From Cordylochernes scorpioides (taxonomy: Eukaryota; Arthropoda; Arachnida; Pseudoscorpiones; Chernetidae), in contig CP092864.1 of NCBI GenBank assembly GCA_030710605.1, positions 142,993,361 to 143,057,360 of the forward strand: a stretch of DNA of 64,000 bases, given 5' to 3'. A model generated the notes under the pieces. It ran no database searches. It had not been told where the DNA came from and was given only the letters and a program-made list of their open reading frames with translations. This document shows positions 45,075 through 55,924 of this stretch, piece after piece. Every line of letters begins with the position of its first letter. Positions within the stretch are counted from its first letter, which is position 1. The translations under genes were made by a program, and so were the position numbers.

Positions 45075-46290
45075 TGTGCCGCGTGTGAAGTAGCACGAGT
45101 ACCGTGCTGCCTGTGATGTCACATGAGTACCGTGCCGCGTGTGAAGTAACACGAGTACCGTGCTGCCTGTGATGTCACATGAGTACCGTGCTGCCTGTGA
45201 TGTCACATGAGTACCGTGCTGCCTGTGATGTCACATGAGTACCTTGCTGCCTGTGAAGTCACATGAGTACCGTGCTGTCTGTGAAGTCACATGAGTACCG
45301 TGCTGTCTGTGAAGTCACATGAGTACCGTGCTGTCTGTGATGTCACATGAGTACCGTGCTGCCTGGGAAGTCACATGAGTACCGTGCTGTCTGTGATGTC
45401 ACATGAGTACCGTGCTGCCTGGGATGTCACATGAGTACCGTGCTGCCTGTGATGTCACATGAGTACCGTGCTGCCTGGGAAGTCACATGAGTACCGTGCT
45501 GTCTGTGATGTCACATGAGTACCGTGCTGCCTGGGAAGTCACATGAGTACCGTGCTGTCTGTGATGTCACATGAGTACCGTACTGTCTGTGATGTGACAT
45601 GAGTACCGTGCTGCCTGGGAAGTCACATGAGTACCGTGCTGTCTGTGATGTCACATGAGTACCGTGCTGCCTGGGATGTCACATGAGTACCGTGCTGCCT
45701 GTGATGTCACATGAGTACCGTGCTGCCTGTGATGTCCCATGAGTACCGTGCTGCCTGGGATGTCACATGAGTACCGTGCTGCCTGTGATGTCACATGAGT
45801 ACCGTGCTGTCTGTGATGTCACATGAGTACCGTGCTGCCTGTGATGTCACATGAGTACCGTGCTGTCTGTGATGTCACATGAGTACCGTGCTGCCTGGGA
45901 AGTCACATGAGTACCGTGCTGCCTGTGATGTCACATGAGTACCTTGCTGCCTGGGAAGTCACATGAGTACCGTGCTGTCTGTGATGTCACATGAGTACCG
46001 TACTGTCTGTGATGTGACATGAGTACCGTGCTGTCTGTGATGTGACATGAGTACCGTGCTGCCTGTGATGTCACATGAGTACCGTACTGTCTGTGATGTG
46101 ACATGAGTACCGTGCTGCCTGTGATGTCACATGAGTACCGTGCTGTCTGTGATGTGACATGAGTACCGTGCTGCCTGTGATGTCACATGAGTACCGTACT
46201 GTCTGTGATGTGACATGAGTACCGTGCTGCCTGTGATGTCACATGAGTACCGTGCTGCTTGTGATGTCCCATGAGTACCGTGCTGCCTAT
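45075..46290. repeat. 28-bp minisatellite, ~43 units
   Basis: Units such as GTCACATGAGTACCGTGCTG + CCTGTGAT with sub-variants (TCTGTGAT, CCTGGGAA, CCTGGGAT, GTACTGTCTG, GTGACATGAG). Variants occur in repeated combinations, indicating block duplication. The first units (GTGTGAAGTAACACGAG) are the most divergent, as are the last. No coding potential. Confidence 0.95.
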
Positions 46291-47040
46291 GAATTCACTA
46301 GATACATTTCTCTGCCGACGAAGTAACCGAAAACCGGGAACTTCACCGACGAGGCAAAGTTCTTGAAGGCCAAAATGAAGATCCAGGAATGCCACCCAAT
46401 AGTGAAGAACGCCTTTCAAATGAGAGTTTATATTCGTCAGTTATGTTTATAAAGTATCTCAATCTCCATAAATTTCAAAATATATTTATTTGATGAAGCC
46501 CTGAAGTCAAAGTTCGAGCATACTTCCACGATTTTTCTCTTTAGGATTTGTACCAAGAGAGAGAGAAAGGACTCCGAGTGGAGTCGCAGCAAGTAGGTGT
46601 GAGGTACGTACGATCAGATGCATTGACTGGAAGTCCTAGGGGACGTGTTTAAAACCGTCTAATTCAATAAGTGCGGGGCTCCACCTTTACTAATTATTAA
46701 TTTGATTGTGGCAGCGCGCGGCGAAAGAAGCGCCGTCTACCCGCGGGCGAGGGGCCCCAGAGAGCCAGGACTCCAATAACTGCCACGGGATAGAATATGT
46801 AAATATAGCCGAACAAACTTTGAGAAATTTTTCGGTGTGAATATGGAAATGCTTGCCCTGGGCACATCCCCTGGACATGTAGGCCCCATGTGGTCAGCTC
46901 TCGGACCATGAATATGTAAATCTCCCAATTATTCCGGATTGATCCTCTTGTAATTGAATAAGATGCGACGGAATCCTTCAACACAGAGTCCGGGTCCCGC
47001 CTGGTGTAAACTGCTTTAATTTAGAAATGGCTTTCATTTA
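46291..47040. other. No gene; apparently single-copy
   Basis: 46460-47020 lacks repeat signatures. GC-rich GGCAGCGCGCGGCGAAAGAA and TCTACCCGCGGGCGAGGG lie near 46712-46754. Two copies of GAATATG(T)AAAT-type motifs occur near 46793 and 46908. The minus-strand frames at 46690-46984 overlap in three phases and are not convincing. Confidence 0.35.
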
Positions 47041-48930
47041 CTCTCTGGTCCGCACATTGTTACACTCGCACATGGCTGCTTTATACACGCTTGGCCCACA
47101 CATGGCTGCTTTATATACGCTTGGCCCGCACATGGCTGCTTTATATACGCTTGGCCCGCACATGGCTACACTCGTATATGGCTGCGTTATACACGCTTGG
47201 CCCACACATGGCTGCTTTATATACGCTTGGCCCGCACATGGCTACACTCGTATATGGCTGCGTTATACACGCTTGGCCCACACATGGCTGCTTTATATAC
47301 GCTTGGCCCACACATGGCTGCTTTATATANNNNNNNNNNNNNNNNNNNNNNNNNNNNNNNNNNNNNNNNNNNNNNNNNNNNNNNNNNNNNNNNNNNNNNN
47401 NNNNNNNNNNNNNNNNNNNNNNNNNNNNNCGCTTGGCCCGCACATGGCTACACTCGTATATGGCTGCGTTATACACGCTTGGCCCACACATGGCTGCTTT
47501 ATATACGCTTGGCCCGCACATGGCTACACTCGTATATGGCTGCGTTATACACGCTTGGCCCACACATGGCTGCTTTATATACGCTTGGCCCGCACATGGC
47601 TACACTCGTATATGGCTGCGTTATACACGCTTGGTCCACACATGGCTGCTTTATATACGCTTGGCCCGCACATGGCTACACTCGTATATGGCTGCGTTAT
47701 ACACGCTTGGCCCAAACATGGCTGCTTTATATACGCTTGGCCCACACATGGCTGCTTTATATACGCTTGGCCCGCACATGGCTACACTCGTATATGGCTG
47801 CGTTATACACGCTTGGCCCGCACATGGCTGCTTTATATACGCTTGGCCCGCACATGGCTACACTCGTATATGGCTGCGTTATACACGCTTGGTCCACACA
47901 TGGCTGCTTTATATACGCTTGGCCCGCACATGGCTACACTCGTATATGGCTGCGTTATACACGCTTGGCCCAAACATGGCTGCTTTATATACGCTTGGCC
48001 CACACATGGCTGCTTTATATACGCTTGGCCCGCACATGGCTACACTCGTATATGGCTGCTTTATACACGCTTGGCCCAAACATGGCTGCTTTATATACGC
48101 TTGGCCCACACATGGCTGCTTTATATACGCTTGGCCCGCACATGGCTACACTCGTATATGGCTGCGTTATACACGCTTGGCCCGCACATGGATATACTCG
48201 TACATGGCTACTTTATACATGCTTGGCCTGCACATGGCTACACTCGCACATGGCTGCTTTATACACGCTTCGCCCGCACGTGTCTGATTTATACATGCTT
48301 GGCCCGCACATGGCTACACTCGCACATGGCTGCTTTATACACGCTCGGCCCGCACATGGCTACACTCGCACATGACTGCTTTATACACGCTTGGCCTGCA
48401 CATGGCTACACTCGCACATGGCTGCTTTATACACGCTTCGCCCGCACGTGTCTGATTTATACATGCTTGGCCCGCACATGGCTACACTCGCACATGGCTG
48501 CTTTATACACGCTCGGCCCGCACATGGCTACACTCGCACATGACTGCTTTATACACGCTTGGCCCGAACATGGCTGCTTTATACACGCTTGGCCTGCACA
48601 TGGCTACACTCGCACATGGCTGCTTTATAGACGCTTGGCCCGCACGTGTCTGATTTATACACGCTTGGCCTGCACATGGCTACACTCGTACATGGCTGCT
48701 TTATACACGCTTAGCCTGCACATGGATACACTCGCACATGGCTGCTTTATACATGCTTGGCCCGCACATGGCTACATTAGCACATGGCTGCTTTATACAC
48801 GCTTGGCCCGCACATGGCTACACTAGCACATGGCTGCTTTATATACGCCTGGCCCGCACATGGCTACACTCGCACATGGCTGCTTTATATACGCTTGGCC
48901 CGCACAAGGCTGGTTTTTAAACGCCTCGCC
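47041..48930. repeat. 30/46-bp compound minisatellite (contains assembly gap)
   Basis: Two related units alternate: a 30-bp unit (CACATGGCTGCTTTATATAC + GCTTGGCCCG) and a 46-bp unit that inserts CTACACTCGTATATGG before the shared end. Because 46 is not a multiple of three and neither unit contains a stop in the plus frames, all three plus frames stay open. This produces nominal ORFs of 599, 398 and 392 codons with His-Met-Ala-type repeats. There is no start context or non-repeat domain, so they are not genes. Units toward the right end are more varied. Confidence 0.95.
47330..47429. other. Assembly gap (100 N)
   Basis: Exactly 100 N inside the compound minisatellite, so the array length and unit order are uncertain here. 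Confidence 0.98.
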
Positions 48931-49096
48931 CTGATTCCTACACGCTTGGTTCATTTATGATTGCATTTAAATGATTTATCGCATATGTGCTGGTTTTTAC
49001 TAGTGATGGCCAAAATCGTTCTTTTAAGGAACGGATCAAAACCGTTCACTCATTAGAGAGACCTAGCTCTATTTGATGACTCACCATTTCACACTG

Positions 49097-49131
<35 letters not shown>

Positions 49132-49156
49132 GAATATGATAACGACAATAAAATTA
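48931..49156. repeat. hAT-like end and (AAT)n microsatellite
   Basis: CTAGTGATGGCCAAAATCG followed by the stem TTCTTTTAAGGAA resembles a hAT-type terminus near 48998-49040. No partner end was found. An AAT run lies at about 49097-49130. Confidence 0.35.
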
Positions 49157-49442
49157 TTCAGAAAGAAAAGGCATCTTCTTATCGTGCAACTGAAAGTTGC
49201 TGATGGCTGTTGCCATCTATCGGAATAAATATCTACTATTCGTTGATTTTTAATTATTCCAGAATTGGCGAATTACCCATTCTTGATTAATCAAGAAAAG
49301 CTAACCACATAAGCGTTTCGCACTTTTGGCCCCAATTCTGGATTAATAAAAAATCAAAGAATAGTTGATATTTATTCCGATAGATGGCAACAGCCATCAG
49401 CAACTTTCAGTTGCACGATAAAGAGATTCCTTTTCTTTCTGA
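49157..49442. mobile_element. Foldback family F2, full copy
   Basis: Arms of about 115 bp (CAGAAAGAAAAGGCATCTTC, TTATCGTGCAACTGAAAGTT, TTGCCATCTATCGGAATAA) are mirrored at the right. The centre includes TTCTTGATTAATCAAGAA, like family F1, so F1 and F2 are related. A shared external flank, TTGTACTATTTTTTT-like, accompanies other F2 copies. No transposase. Confidence 0.72.
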
Positions 49443-49804
49443 ATTTATGCACCTTATCCTAGTACAATATCACATTCGTACTATTTTTTTTTTCAATAAA
49501 AATATTGTTATTCTAAAATGGTTGTTAAACGCGAGGCACATACATGTTCATTCATGTAGTTTTACATTACACCCACAAGTGCCAGAGCACTGTCTTGTCA
49601 CTCGCATACTCCGATGGACTTATACAAGAAGGAGGTTGATTCTTTTATCATAGCATTACCAATTGGCCTCCATTTTGACATAATGGTCAGCAAACGACAA
49701 CGGTAAGTGATTCGACCTTCCGCCATTTGTAAAAAAAAGTAAGGTAAATAAAGTAGGAAAATTTTGACTAATTTCCGAAATCCATTTTTATTGTTATTTA
49801 AATA
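49443..49804. other. No gene; F2-associated flank then unassigned
   Basis: 49443-49500 is the flank shared with 15215-15250 and 55650-55730 (ATTTATGCACCTTATCCTAG). The remainder has no recognisable element. Confidence 0.4.
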
Positions 49805-50123
49805 CTAGCCGAATGACCCGGGAAACGCCCGGTTTTACCCGATTAAATGCTTTTATTCAAATACTATTCGTTACAATTATAAATTGGCGCCGTGGATGTC
49901 ATTCTCGTATAATATATAAATGAGTTTTAAAAATTGTAAAAAAAAAAAAATGCATCGGCCGGGAATCGAACCTGGGCCGCCCGCGTGGAAGGCGAGCATT
50001 CTCGCCACTGAACTACCCATGGTTATAAGGAATGGCCATATTTGGGTATTTATTCCATTCACAAAAGCAAACGGTGACAGAATTAAGAATTGATTGATGA
50101 CTCTGATACTTGTATATTTTAAT
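49805..50123 (-). mobile_element. Helitron-like element carrying a tRNA sequence, copy I
   Basis: On the minus strand it ends with an imperfect hairpin (AACCGGGCGTTTCCCGGG), TCATTCGG and CTAG (plus 49805-49808). It is colinear with 32636-32951 across the tRNA-derived segment and beyond, to GATACTTGTATATTTTAAT. Two colinear copies show that the tRNA moved as part of the element. Confidence 0.65.
49951..50022 (-). tRNA. tRNA-Gly-like sequence (anticodon UCC), probably not functional
   Basis: 72 nt with GTTCAGTGG (A-box), anticodon stem-loop CTCGC-CTTCCAC-GCGGG giving UCC, and GGTTCGATTCCCGG (B-box and T-arm). The anticodon and T stems pair perfectly apart from one T-stem change. The acceptor stem has two mismatches (first and fifth pairs). 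Internal Pol III promoter boxes are intact, so it might still be transcribed. The acceptor damage argues against a working glycine tRNA. Confidence 0.6.
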
Positions 50124-50231
50124 TAAATATTTTATAATTATTATTTTAACTTGTGTGAAGATAAAGGTTGCCTGGCCGCGTGAGAACGCCCTTGCAACCT
50201 CAGAACAATATTTAACGTCTTACCAAATATT

Positions 50232-50325
50232 TTATTTATTTCTCCTGACCAAGGCAAAAGATTTTTGTCGAAACGTTGAGAAAATAAACCACTAACTGGC
50301 CGAAGTGTCTATTTTTTACTGGAAT
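50232..50325 (+). ncRNA. Hammerhead-ribozyme-like motif, copy 2
   Basis: CTGACCA (50245-50251; core G8 position changed to C), stem II GGCAAAAGATTTTTGTC (seven pairs) and GAAACGTT (50270-50277). Here stem I is convincing: TTTATTTCTC (50235-50244) faces GAGAAAATAAA (50278-50288) with six consecutive pairs. The core mutation probably kills cleavage. The downstream CACTAACTGGCCGAAGTGTC block matches copy 1, so both belong to one repeat family. Confidence 0.45.
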
Positions 50326-50879
50326 ATTATTTTAACATATAATTTTACTACTTCTTTTTATGAAATAATTTTATTTGAAGGTTGTTTTTATGAATCATAA
50401 AATGAAAAAAGGAGGAGGGGGAGCAGAGTAACAAGCTCACTAAAAAACCTGGGTTCAGCTGGCCCGGCTGATAGTACCCTGTAAGGGCTCCTAATCCACA
50501 GATACAGGATGAGCAGCGTTTGTACTCTATGTTAGGAGTGGCTGCACATGGCGTCTGTTCCTCATGTCAGAGGCGGCCATTTCTTTTGGAGCTAAGTCAG
50601 TGGTCTGCCACTGAGTAGTGCTCCCAGTCTTAATGACAAAGGCAGACGCATTCTACTTCACACAGTGTGGAGATAAGAAAGAAGAAGAAGAAGAATCATA
50701 TTGAAAATGGATTTTACATTTTTTTATTAGAGAGTAGTGTGAGGCTTGATATTTTAATTCTTTAATGGTATATTTTAGCGGGGTCAAAGTTTTATTTAAT
50801 CGAAACATTTTTAGGTTTGAAAATTTAAGTCGCATATACAACGGGCTGATTGTAGCATGAAATGTGGATATAATTACGA
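50326..50879. other. No gene recognised
   Basis: 50400-50690 is GC-balanced (for example AACCTGGGTTCAGCTGGCCC) and could be an old retroelement leader. I cannot name it. The 50653-50841 frame has no motif. Confidence 0.3.
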
Positions 50880-51092
50880 GAGAACCTCACTTTCTTACTG
50901 CTACTATTTTTGTGTTGTTTTTCTTGCTTCCCTCTTTCTCTTTCTTGTTTTTTTTTTGTTCTTTTTTAATCTTTTTCTTCTGTCTATATCGTTGTTTCCT
51001 TTGTCTCACTGCTTTGTTCTTATGCATACCTCTGGTGAATCCTGTATAGGGTCAGTGACCCTAAATAAAGGCTTTTTGTTGTTGTTGAATTG
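50880..51092 (+). repeat. LINE/SINE 3' tail, copy 2
   Basis: Nearly identical to 1852-2055 in opposite orientation, ending CTAAATAAAGGCTTTTTG + (TTG)n. The pyrimidine-rich middle (TTCTTGCTTCCCTCTTTCTC) generates short Phe/Leu-rich frames in two phases, which are not genes. Confidence 0.65.
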
Positions 51093-51315
51093 CGAGAGAA
51101 GAGCTTAAATACGACTCCAAAACCAAAGAATAAGTTTGAAGTGAAGTAAGGAGAGGGGAATGAAATATTGAACTAGAAATTTCTATATATGAGACAATAT
51201 TTCTTAATAACGCGCAACATCCTATAAGAGCTCAAGCACAAACCTTCTATTATAGCAAGCGTTTTCCAGAACAAGGTGTAATCTAGGTTTAGAGAACTAG
51301 TTTGGTATATGACAA

Positions 51316-51655
51316 TATTTTTAACTTGTAAGCATTATCCTATAAGATATTATTATAATTTGTATTGCAGGAATTTATAGTGAATAGCGAAGCGCTAGTG
51401 AGTTTCTATTGGGTGAGGCAGGACTTCTAACTTGTAAGCATTATCCTATAAGATATTATTATAATTTGTATTGCAGGAATTTCTAGTGAATAGCGAAGCG
51501 CTAATGAGTTTCTATTGGGTGAGGCAGGATTTCTAACTTGTAAGCATTATCTTATAAGAGATATTATTATAATTTGTATTGCAGGAATTTCTAGTGAATA
51601 GCGAAGTGCTAATAAGTTTCTATTGGGCAGGATTTCTAACTTGTGAGCAACAATA
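51316..51655. repeat. ~106-bp tandem repeat, three units
   Basis: TAACTTGTAAGCATTATCC recurs at about 51322, 51428 and 51534, with a shortened unit edge at 51637. Units include GTGAATAGCGAAGCGCTA. No coding potential. 51093-51315 upstream is unassigned. Confidence 0.85.
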
Positions 51656-51861
51656 TAAATAAGAAAACGGCATAGCTTGCTCAAGCCAAGTCCTGGTTTA
51701 AATTGGAGAGGGCGAAAGAGGAGGAAGGCTGGGAGTGGAGGATGTTATGATTTCCCCAGTTGGGGGCTTGCCAGGACTGCCGGTTGGTATCGGACATCGG
51801 AGATCGATGGTTCGCTTTTAATTATGGCAGCGCTCCTGGACCACAGGTGTCGCTCGCAGCG

Positions 51862-53310
51862 TACAGTACCTCGGTACTTACTTCCATCACTGTCCTCTTG
51901 TACTATTCCTACCTCGGCACTTACTTCCATCGCTGTCCTCTTGTACTATTCCTACCTCGGCACTTACTACCATCACTGCCCTATTGTAGAAGCCCTACCT
52001 CGGCACTTACTTCCATCACTGCCCTATTGTAGAAGCCCTACCTCGGCACTTACTTCCATCACTGCCCTATTGTAGAAGCCCTACCTCGGCACTTACTTCC
52101 ATCACTGCCCTATTGTAGAAGCCCTACCTCGGCACTTACTTCCCTCACTGTCCTCTTGTAGCAGTCCTACCTCGGTACTTACTTCCATCACTGTCCTCTT
52201 GTACTATTCCTACCTCGGCACTTACTTCCCTCACTGTCCTCTTGTAGCAGTCCTACCTCGGCACTTACTTCCATCACTGTCCTCTTGTAGCAGTTCTACC
52301 TCGACACTTACTTCTATCAGCGTTCTCTTGTAGCAGTCCTACCTCGGTACTTACTTCCATCACTGTCCTCTTGTACTATTCCTACCTCGGTACTTACTTC
52401 CATCACTGTCCTCTTGTACTATTCCTACCTCGGCACTTACTTCCATCACTGCCCTATTGTAGCAGTCCTACCTCGGCACTTACTTCCCTCACTGTCCTCT
52501 TGTAGCAGTCCTACCTCGGCACTTACTTCCATCACTGTCCTCTTGGAGCAGTCCTACCTCGGCACTTACTTCCATCACTGCCCTATTGTAGCAGTCCTAC
52601 CTCGGCCCTTACTTCCATCGCTGTCCTCTTGTAGCAGTCTTACCTCGGCACTTACTTCTACCAGCGTTCTCTTGTAGCAGTCTTACCTCGGCACTTACTT
52701 CCATCGCTGTCCTCTTGTAGCAGTCTTACCTCGGCACTTACTTCTACCAGCGTTCTCTTGTAGCAGTCCTACCTCGGTACTTACTTCCATCACTGTCCTC
52801 TTGTACTATTCCTACCTCGGCACTTACTTCCATCACTGCCCTATTGTAGAAGCCCTACCTCGGCACTTACTTCCCTCACTGTCCTCTTGTAGCAGTCCTA
52901 CCTCGGCACTTACTTCCATTACTGTCCTCTTGTAGCAGTCCTACCTCGGCACTTACTTCCCTAACTGTCCTCTTGTAGCAGTCCTACCTCGGCACTTACT
53001 TCCATTACTGTTCTCTTGTAGCAGTCCTACCTCGGCACTTACTTCCCTCACTGTCCTCTTGTAGCATTCCTACCTCGGCACTTACTTACATCACTGTTCT
53101 CTTGTAGCAGTCCTACCTCGGTACTTACTTCCCTCACTGTCCTCTTGTAGCAGCCCTACCTCGGTACTTACTTCCATCACTGTTCTCTTGTAGCAGTCCT
53201 ACCTCGGTACTTACTTCCCTCACTGTCCTATTGTAGCAGTCCTACCTCGGCACTTACTTCTATCAGCGTTCTCTTGTAGCAGTCCTACCTCAGCACTCAC
53301 TTCTTTACCA
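51862..53310. repeat. 43-bp minisatellite (second family), ~33 units
   Basis: Units of CCTACCTCGGCACTTACTTC + CATCACTGTCCTCTTGTAGCAGT, with variants TACTATT, AGAAGCC and TATCAGCGTT. It has the same length as the 9429 array but an unrelated sequence. It creates nominal plus-strand frames (51677-52075, 51760-52032, 52414-52677) that are repeat translations. Confidence 0.95.
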
Positions 53311-53320
53311 CTTACTTACA

Positions 53321-54000
53321 GCTTTGGCAAACTGAGAAGCGTCCACCTTGAGACCATGATTTCGGGCTAATGGTCCTCGTCATCCCTGGCCAGACTTTAT
53401 GCCATGAGATCCACACGGGATCAAATGAAATCTTCACAATCCGACAAAAAGGTGTTTAGCTGGAAAAGTGGCTGGGCCAATTCTATGGCTAAAAATATAG
53501 AGAGAACTTTTGCCTGGGAAGTTATTGATCCATGGTCTCCAGGTGAAGGCTTCTCAGTTTGTCAAAGCTGGTGTTGTAGCTTTGTCACCGACCCGAGGCC
53601 GCTAGTTTACGGCGACGGTGAATAGATGGCGTCTAGTTTTGACATTTATTTTGACGGGAGAGGTGCTCGATGCTTTTGTAGATCAATTTCCTCCCGGATT
53701 TTAACTATATATTTGGTCCAGCTACTTTTCCAGCTAAGCACCTCTTTGGTAGATTGTGAGGATTCCATTAGATCACGTGTGGATCTCATGGCATAAAGTC
53801 CGCCCTAGACTGACGAGGGCCATTAGCCCGAAACCATGGCCTCTAGGTGGACGCTTCTCAGTTTTTCAAAGCTCGTATTGTGGCTTTGTTACCAACCCGA
53901 GGCCGCTAGTTTGCGGCGATAGTCAATTGATGTCGTCTAGTTTTGACGTTTATTTTGAAGGGAGAGGTAGCTTATGCTTTTATAGATTTAATATTATCCT
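53321..54000. repeat. Inverted plus direct repeat cluster (three modules)
   Basis: The left arm 53321-~53500 (GCTTTGGCAAACTGAGAAGC ... GTTTAGCTGGAAAAG) is mirrored by ~53690-53872. The loop module 53530-53690 (CCGAGGCCGCTAGTTTACGG, GTCTAGTTTTGACATTTATT) is repeated directly at 53833-54000. The same module thus exists once inverted and twice direct. The 73- and 84-codon frames here come from the repeated module. Origin unknown; it could be a foldback transposon or a Penelope-like terminal structure. Confidence 0.7.
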
Positions 54001-55068
54001 ATCTACTTGATTACAATCCTAATGAATTTTGAATTCAAAGTGAAAATGTGTTTCTATAGATATATGTCAATACCTTTCAATAAGGCTAGATCATCGTCAA
54101 GAAAGGGTAATGAACTTAAGAGGAAGTCATCAATAATTTCGAACTACCTGATTCGACTGAAAATTTTCCAATATCTTCAAAACGAATATTAAAAAAGTTC
54201 TCGAAAAACTTGAATCAACCCAAAAATAAAAAACAAACACAATTCATTAAAAAAACACTGGATTTTAGAAGAAAAAAAATGATTAACTCTCAAAGATATA
54301 TATTTCTAAAATTAGTTTAGAAGAAATTCTGGGAAAATACTAAACAAACATGAAAAAAATTAATATATACGTAACGTAAAATTATTTGGAAACAACAAAA
54401 TATTGCATTATCGAGTTAAGCGGAGTTAGATCAACACACATGGGGGTAATTAGATTGAAATAATACATATCATCATCACCCCGGTGTAAATTCATCATTT
54501 TTTTACCTCGCAAATGGAAAAACGCGGGGCCCAATGATAATTCATTTCCTGAAAAATGTTTTTATAAACTCCATTAATAAAAACATTCAGGCCTTGATAA
54601 AGATCCTTCCAAATAATAAAAATAAAAAAAGCATTTAAGTAAAAATATTCAAACTTCATTTTCCCCTCGTTTTTACTTCAAAAATTTCAATTTACTTGGG
54701 ATAAGTAAAAAGGTGGTCTATGAAAAATGTTTTTCTTTGTTTATTTTTTAACTCGAAGGTCTTGAGAATTCCAAGTAGATTTATTTTAGCGTTATAAATT
54801 TTATGAAAAGTTAGTCTGATATAGAATTTGCTTAGGTTGTTTAAGTATGTTTGTAACATTGCAATTGTGGTAATATTCTATATACAGTTACGAGCGTCAT
54901 GCGTTCTTCAGTTTTCATCTCTGTCACCGTTTGCTTTTTGTTTGGAATGGCGCTCTCCTATTGGTTGGCTACGATCACGCCACCTTTGCCCCCCCCCCCC
55001 CCCCCCCCATTATGCCCCCCCCCACTCGCTTTTTGGTTTTTGTAACTATTGTGTTGGAGCGGGTCGCT
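54001..55068. other. No gene; AT-rich then poly-C
   Basis: 54200-54800 is AT-rich with no frame. A long C-tract with a short interruption lies at about 54989-55022. The 87-codon plus frame and 82-codon minus frame across it are homopolymer translations. Confidence 0.4.
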
Positions 55069-55216
55069 CCTTAAATAAATGCATATATTAGTTAATAACC
55101 AAATGGAATCCTCTCTTTCTTTTTCCCAGTAAGAGACGCCTACGGAAGCCAACAGTACATAGACAGATAAAGCACATAGGCTATAGTTATTGACTAACGT
55201 ATGCATTTATTTAAGG
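55069..55216. mobile_element. Small foldback element, 148 bp
   Basis: CCTTAAATAAATGCATATAT (55069) through GTTAATAAC is mirrored at 55186-55216 (GTTATTGACTAACG ... TTATTTAAGG), giving 31-bp arms with a few mismatches around about 85 bp. It directly abuts the Helitron family 2 fragment at its right. Confidence 0.6.
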
Positions 55217-55304
55217 CGCCAATTTATAATTGTGTAACAAATAGTATTTGAATCAAAACATTCAATCGGGTAAAACACGGGCGTTGCCCGGGTCATTCGG
55301 CTAG
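55215..55304 (+). mobile_element. Helitron family 2, 3' end only (copy G)
   Basis: GGCGCCAATTTATAATTGTG ... AATCGGGTAAAACACGGG, then the hairpin CGGGCGTTGCCCGGG, TCATTCGG and CTAG (55301-55304). The 5' part is missing. Four bases later Helitron family 1 copy E begins. Confidence 0.8.
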
Positions 55305-55308
55305 TACA

Positions 55309-55649
55309 TCTATATATATAAAAATCAATGTTTGTATGTCCGGTATACAAATTCGCAGTATTTCACTAATTCAAACCAAAATTTCCATACATAGGTAAAA
55401 AAAATACGGGGAAGACGATAGGCTATTTTAAAAAATATATAAATCAATTATTAAAACTATATATTCAAATTATTCTACTTAGCTCACGAACAGCGCCCTC
55501 TATCAAAGATTAGATTAAATTATGCTGATGCAAACAAATAGATAATGCTAATAACAAACAATTATAAAAAAATCTTATATAAATATATATCACTCGGGTA
55601 GATATGCACACGGGTCAATCCCGGGGCGAAGCCCGGGTCACCCGTCTAG
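55309..55649 (+). mobile_element. Helitron family 1, copy E (best preserved)
   Basis: Begins TCTATATATATAAAAATCAA and ends CCCGGGGCGAAGCCCGGG-TCACCCGT-CTAG (55646-55649), followed by T. Full-length at 341 bp, with canonical 5' TC and 3' hairpin plus CTAG. It is the reference for copies A-D. Non-coding, so it depends on a helicase supplied elsewhere. Confidence 0.88.
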
Positions 55650-55730
55650 TAAATCAATAAATAATTATGTGAAAAAATGATACAAATGTGAAATAGTACT
55701 AGGATCTAGGATAAGGTGAATAAATTAAGA

Positions 55731-55924
55731 AAAAGGAATCTCCTTATCGTGCAACTGAAAGTTGCTGATGACTTGCGCCATTTATCGGAATAAATAAAAA
55801 CTATTCTTGAATAGTTAATTCTGGAATAACTAAAAATTAACAAAAATAGTTGATATTTATTCCGATAGATGGCGCAAGCCATCAGTAGCTTTCAGTTGCA
55901 CGATAAGGAGATGACTTTTTCTTA
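55731..55924. mobile_element. Foldback family F2, short copy
   Basis: Arms AAAAAGGAATCTCCTTATCG + TGCAACTGAAAGTTGCTGAT and their mirror at the right (GATAAGGAGATGACTTTTT) enclose a shortened centre. The flanking GTGAAATAGTACTAGGATCT (55690-55709) is the family-associated flank. Confidence 0.7.

Noticed and set aside
47027-48826. Nominal 599-, 398- and 392-codon open reading frames
   Set aside because: They are translations of the 30/46-bp minisatellite in three rotating frames, cross an N gap and have no non-repeat domain.
49951-50022. Functional glycine tRNA gene
   Set aside because: Two acceptor-stem mismatches and location inside a dispersed Helitron-like element; kept only as tRNA-like.
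51677-52677. Plus-strand frames over the 51.9-53.3 kb array
   Set aside because: Repeat translations; only the first ~60 codons lie outside the array and show no domain.
54958-55206. Gly-rich 82-codon minus frame and Pro-rich plus frame
   Set aside because: Both read through a long C homopolymer whose exact length may be a sequencing artefact.
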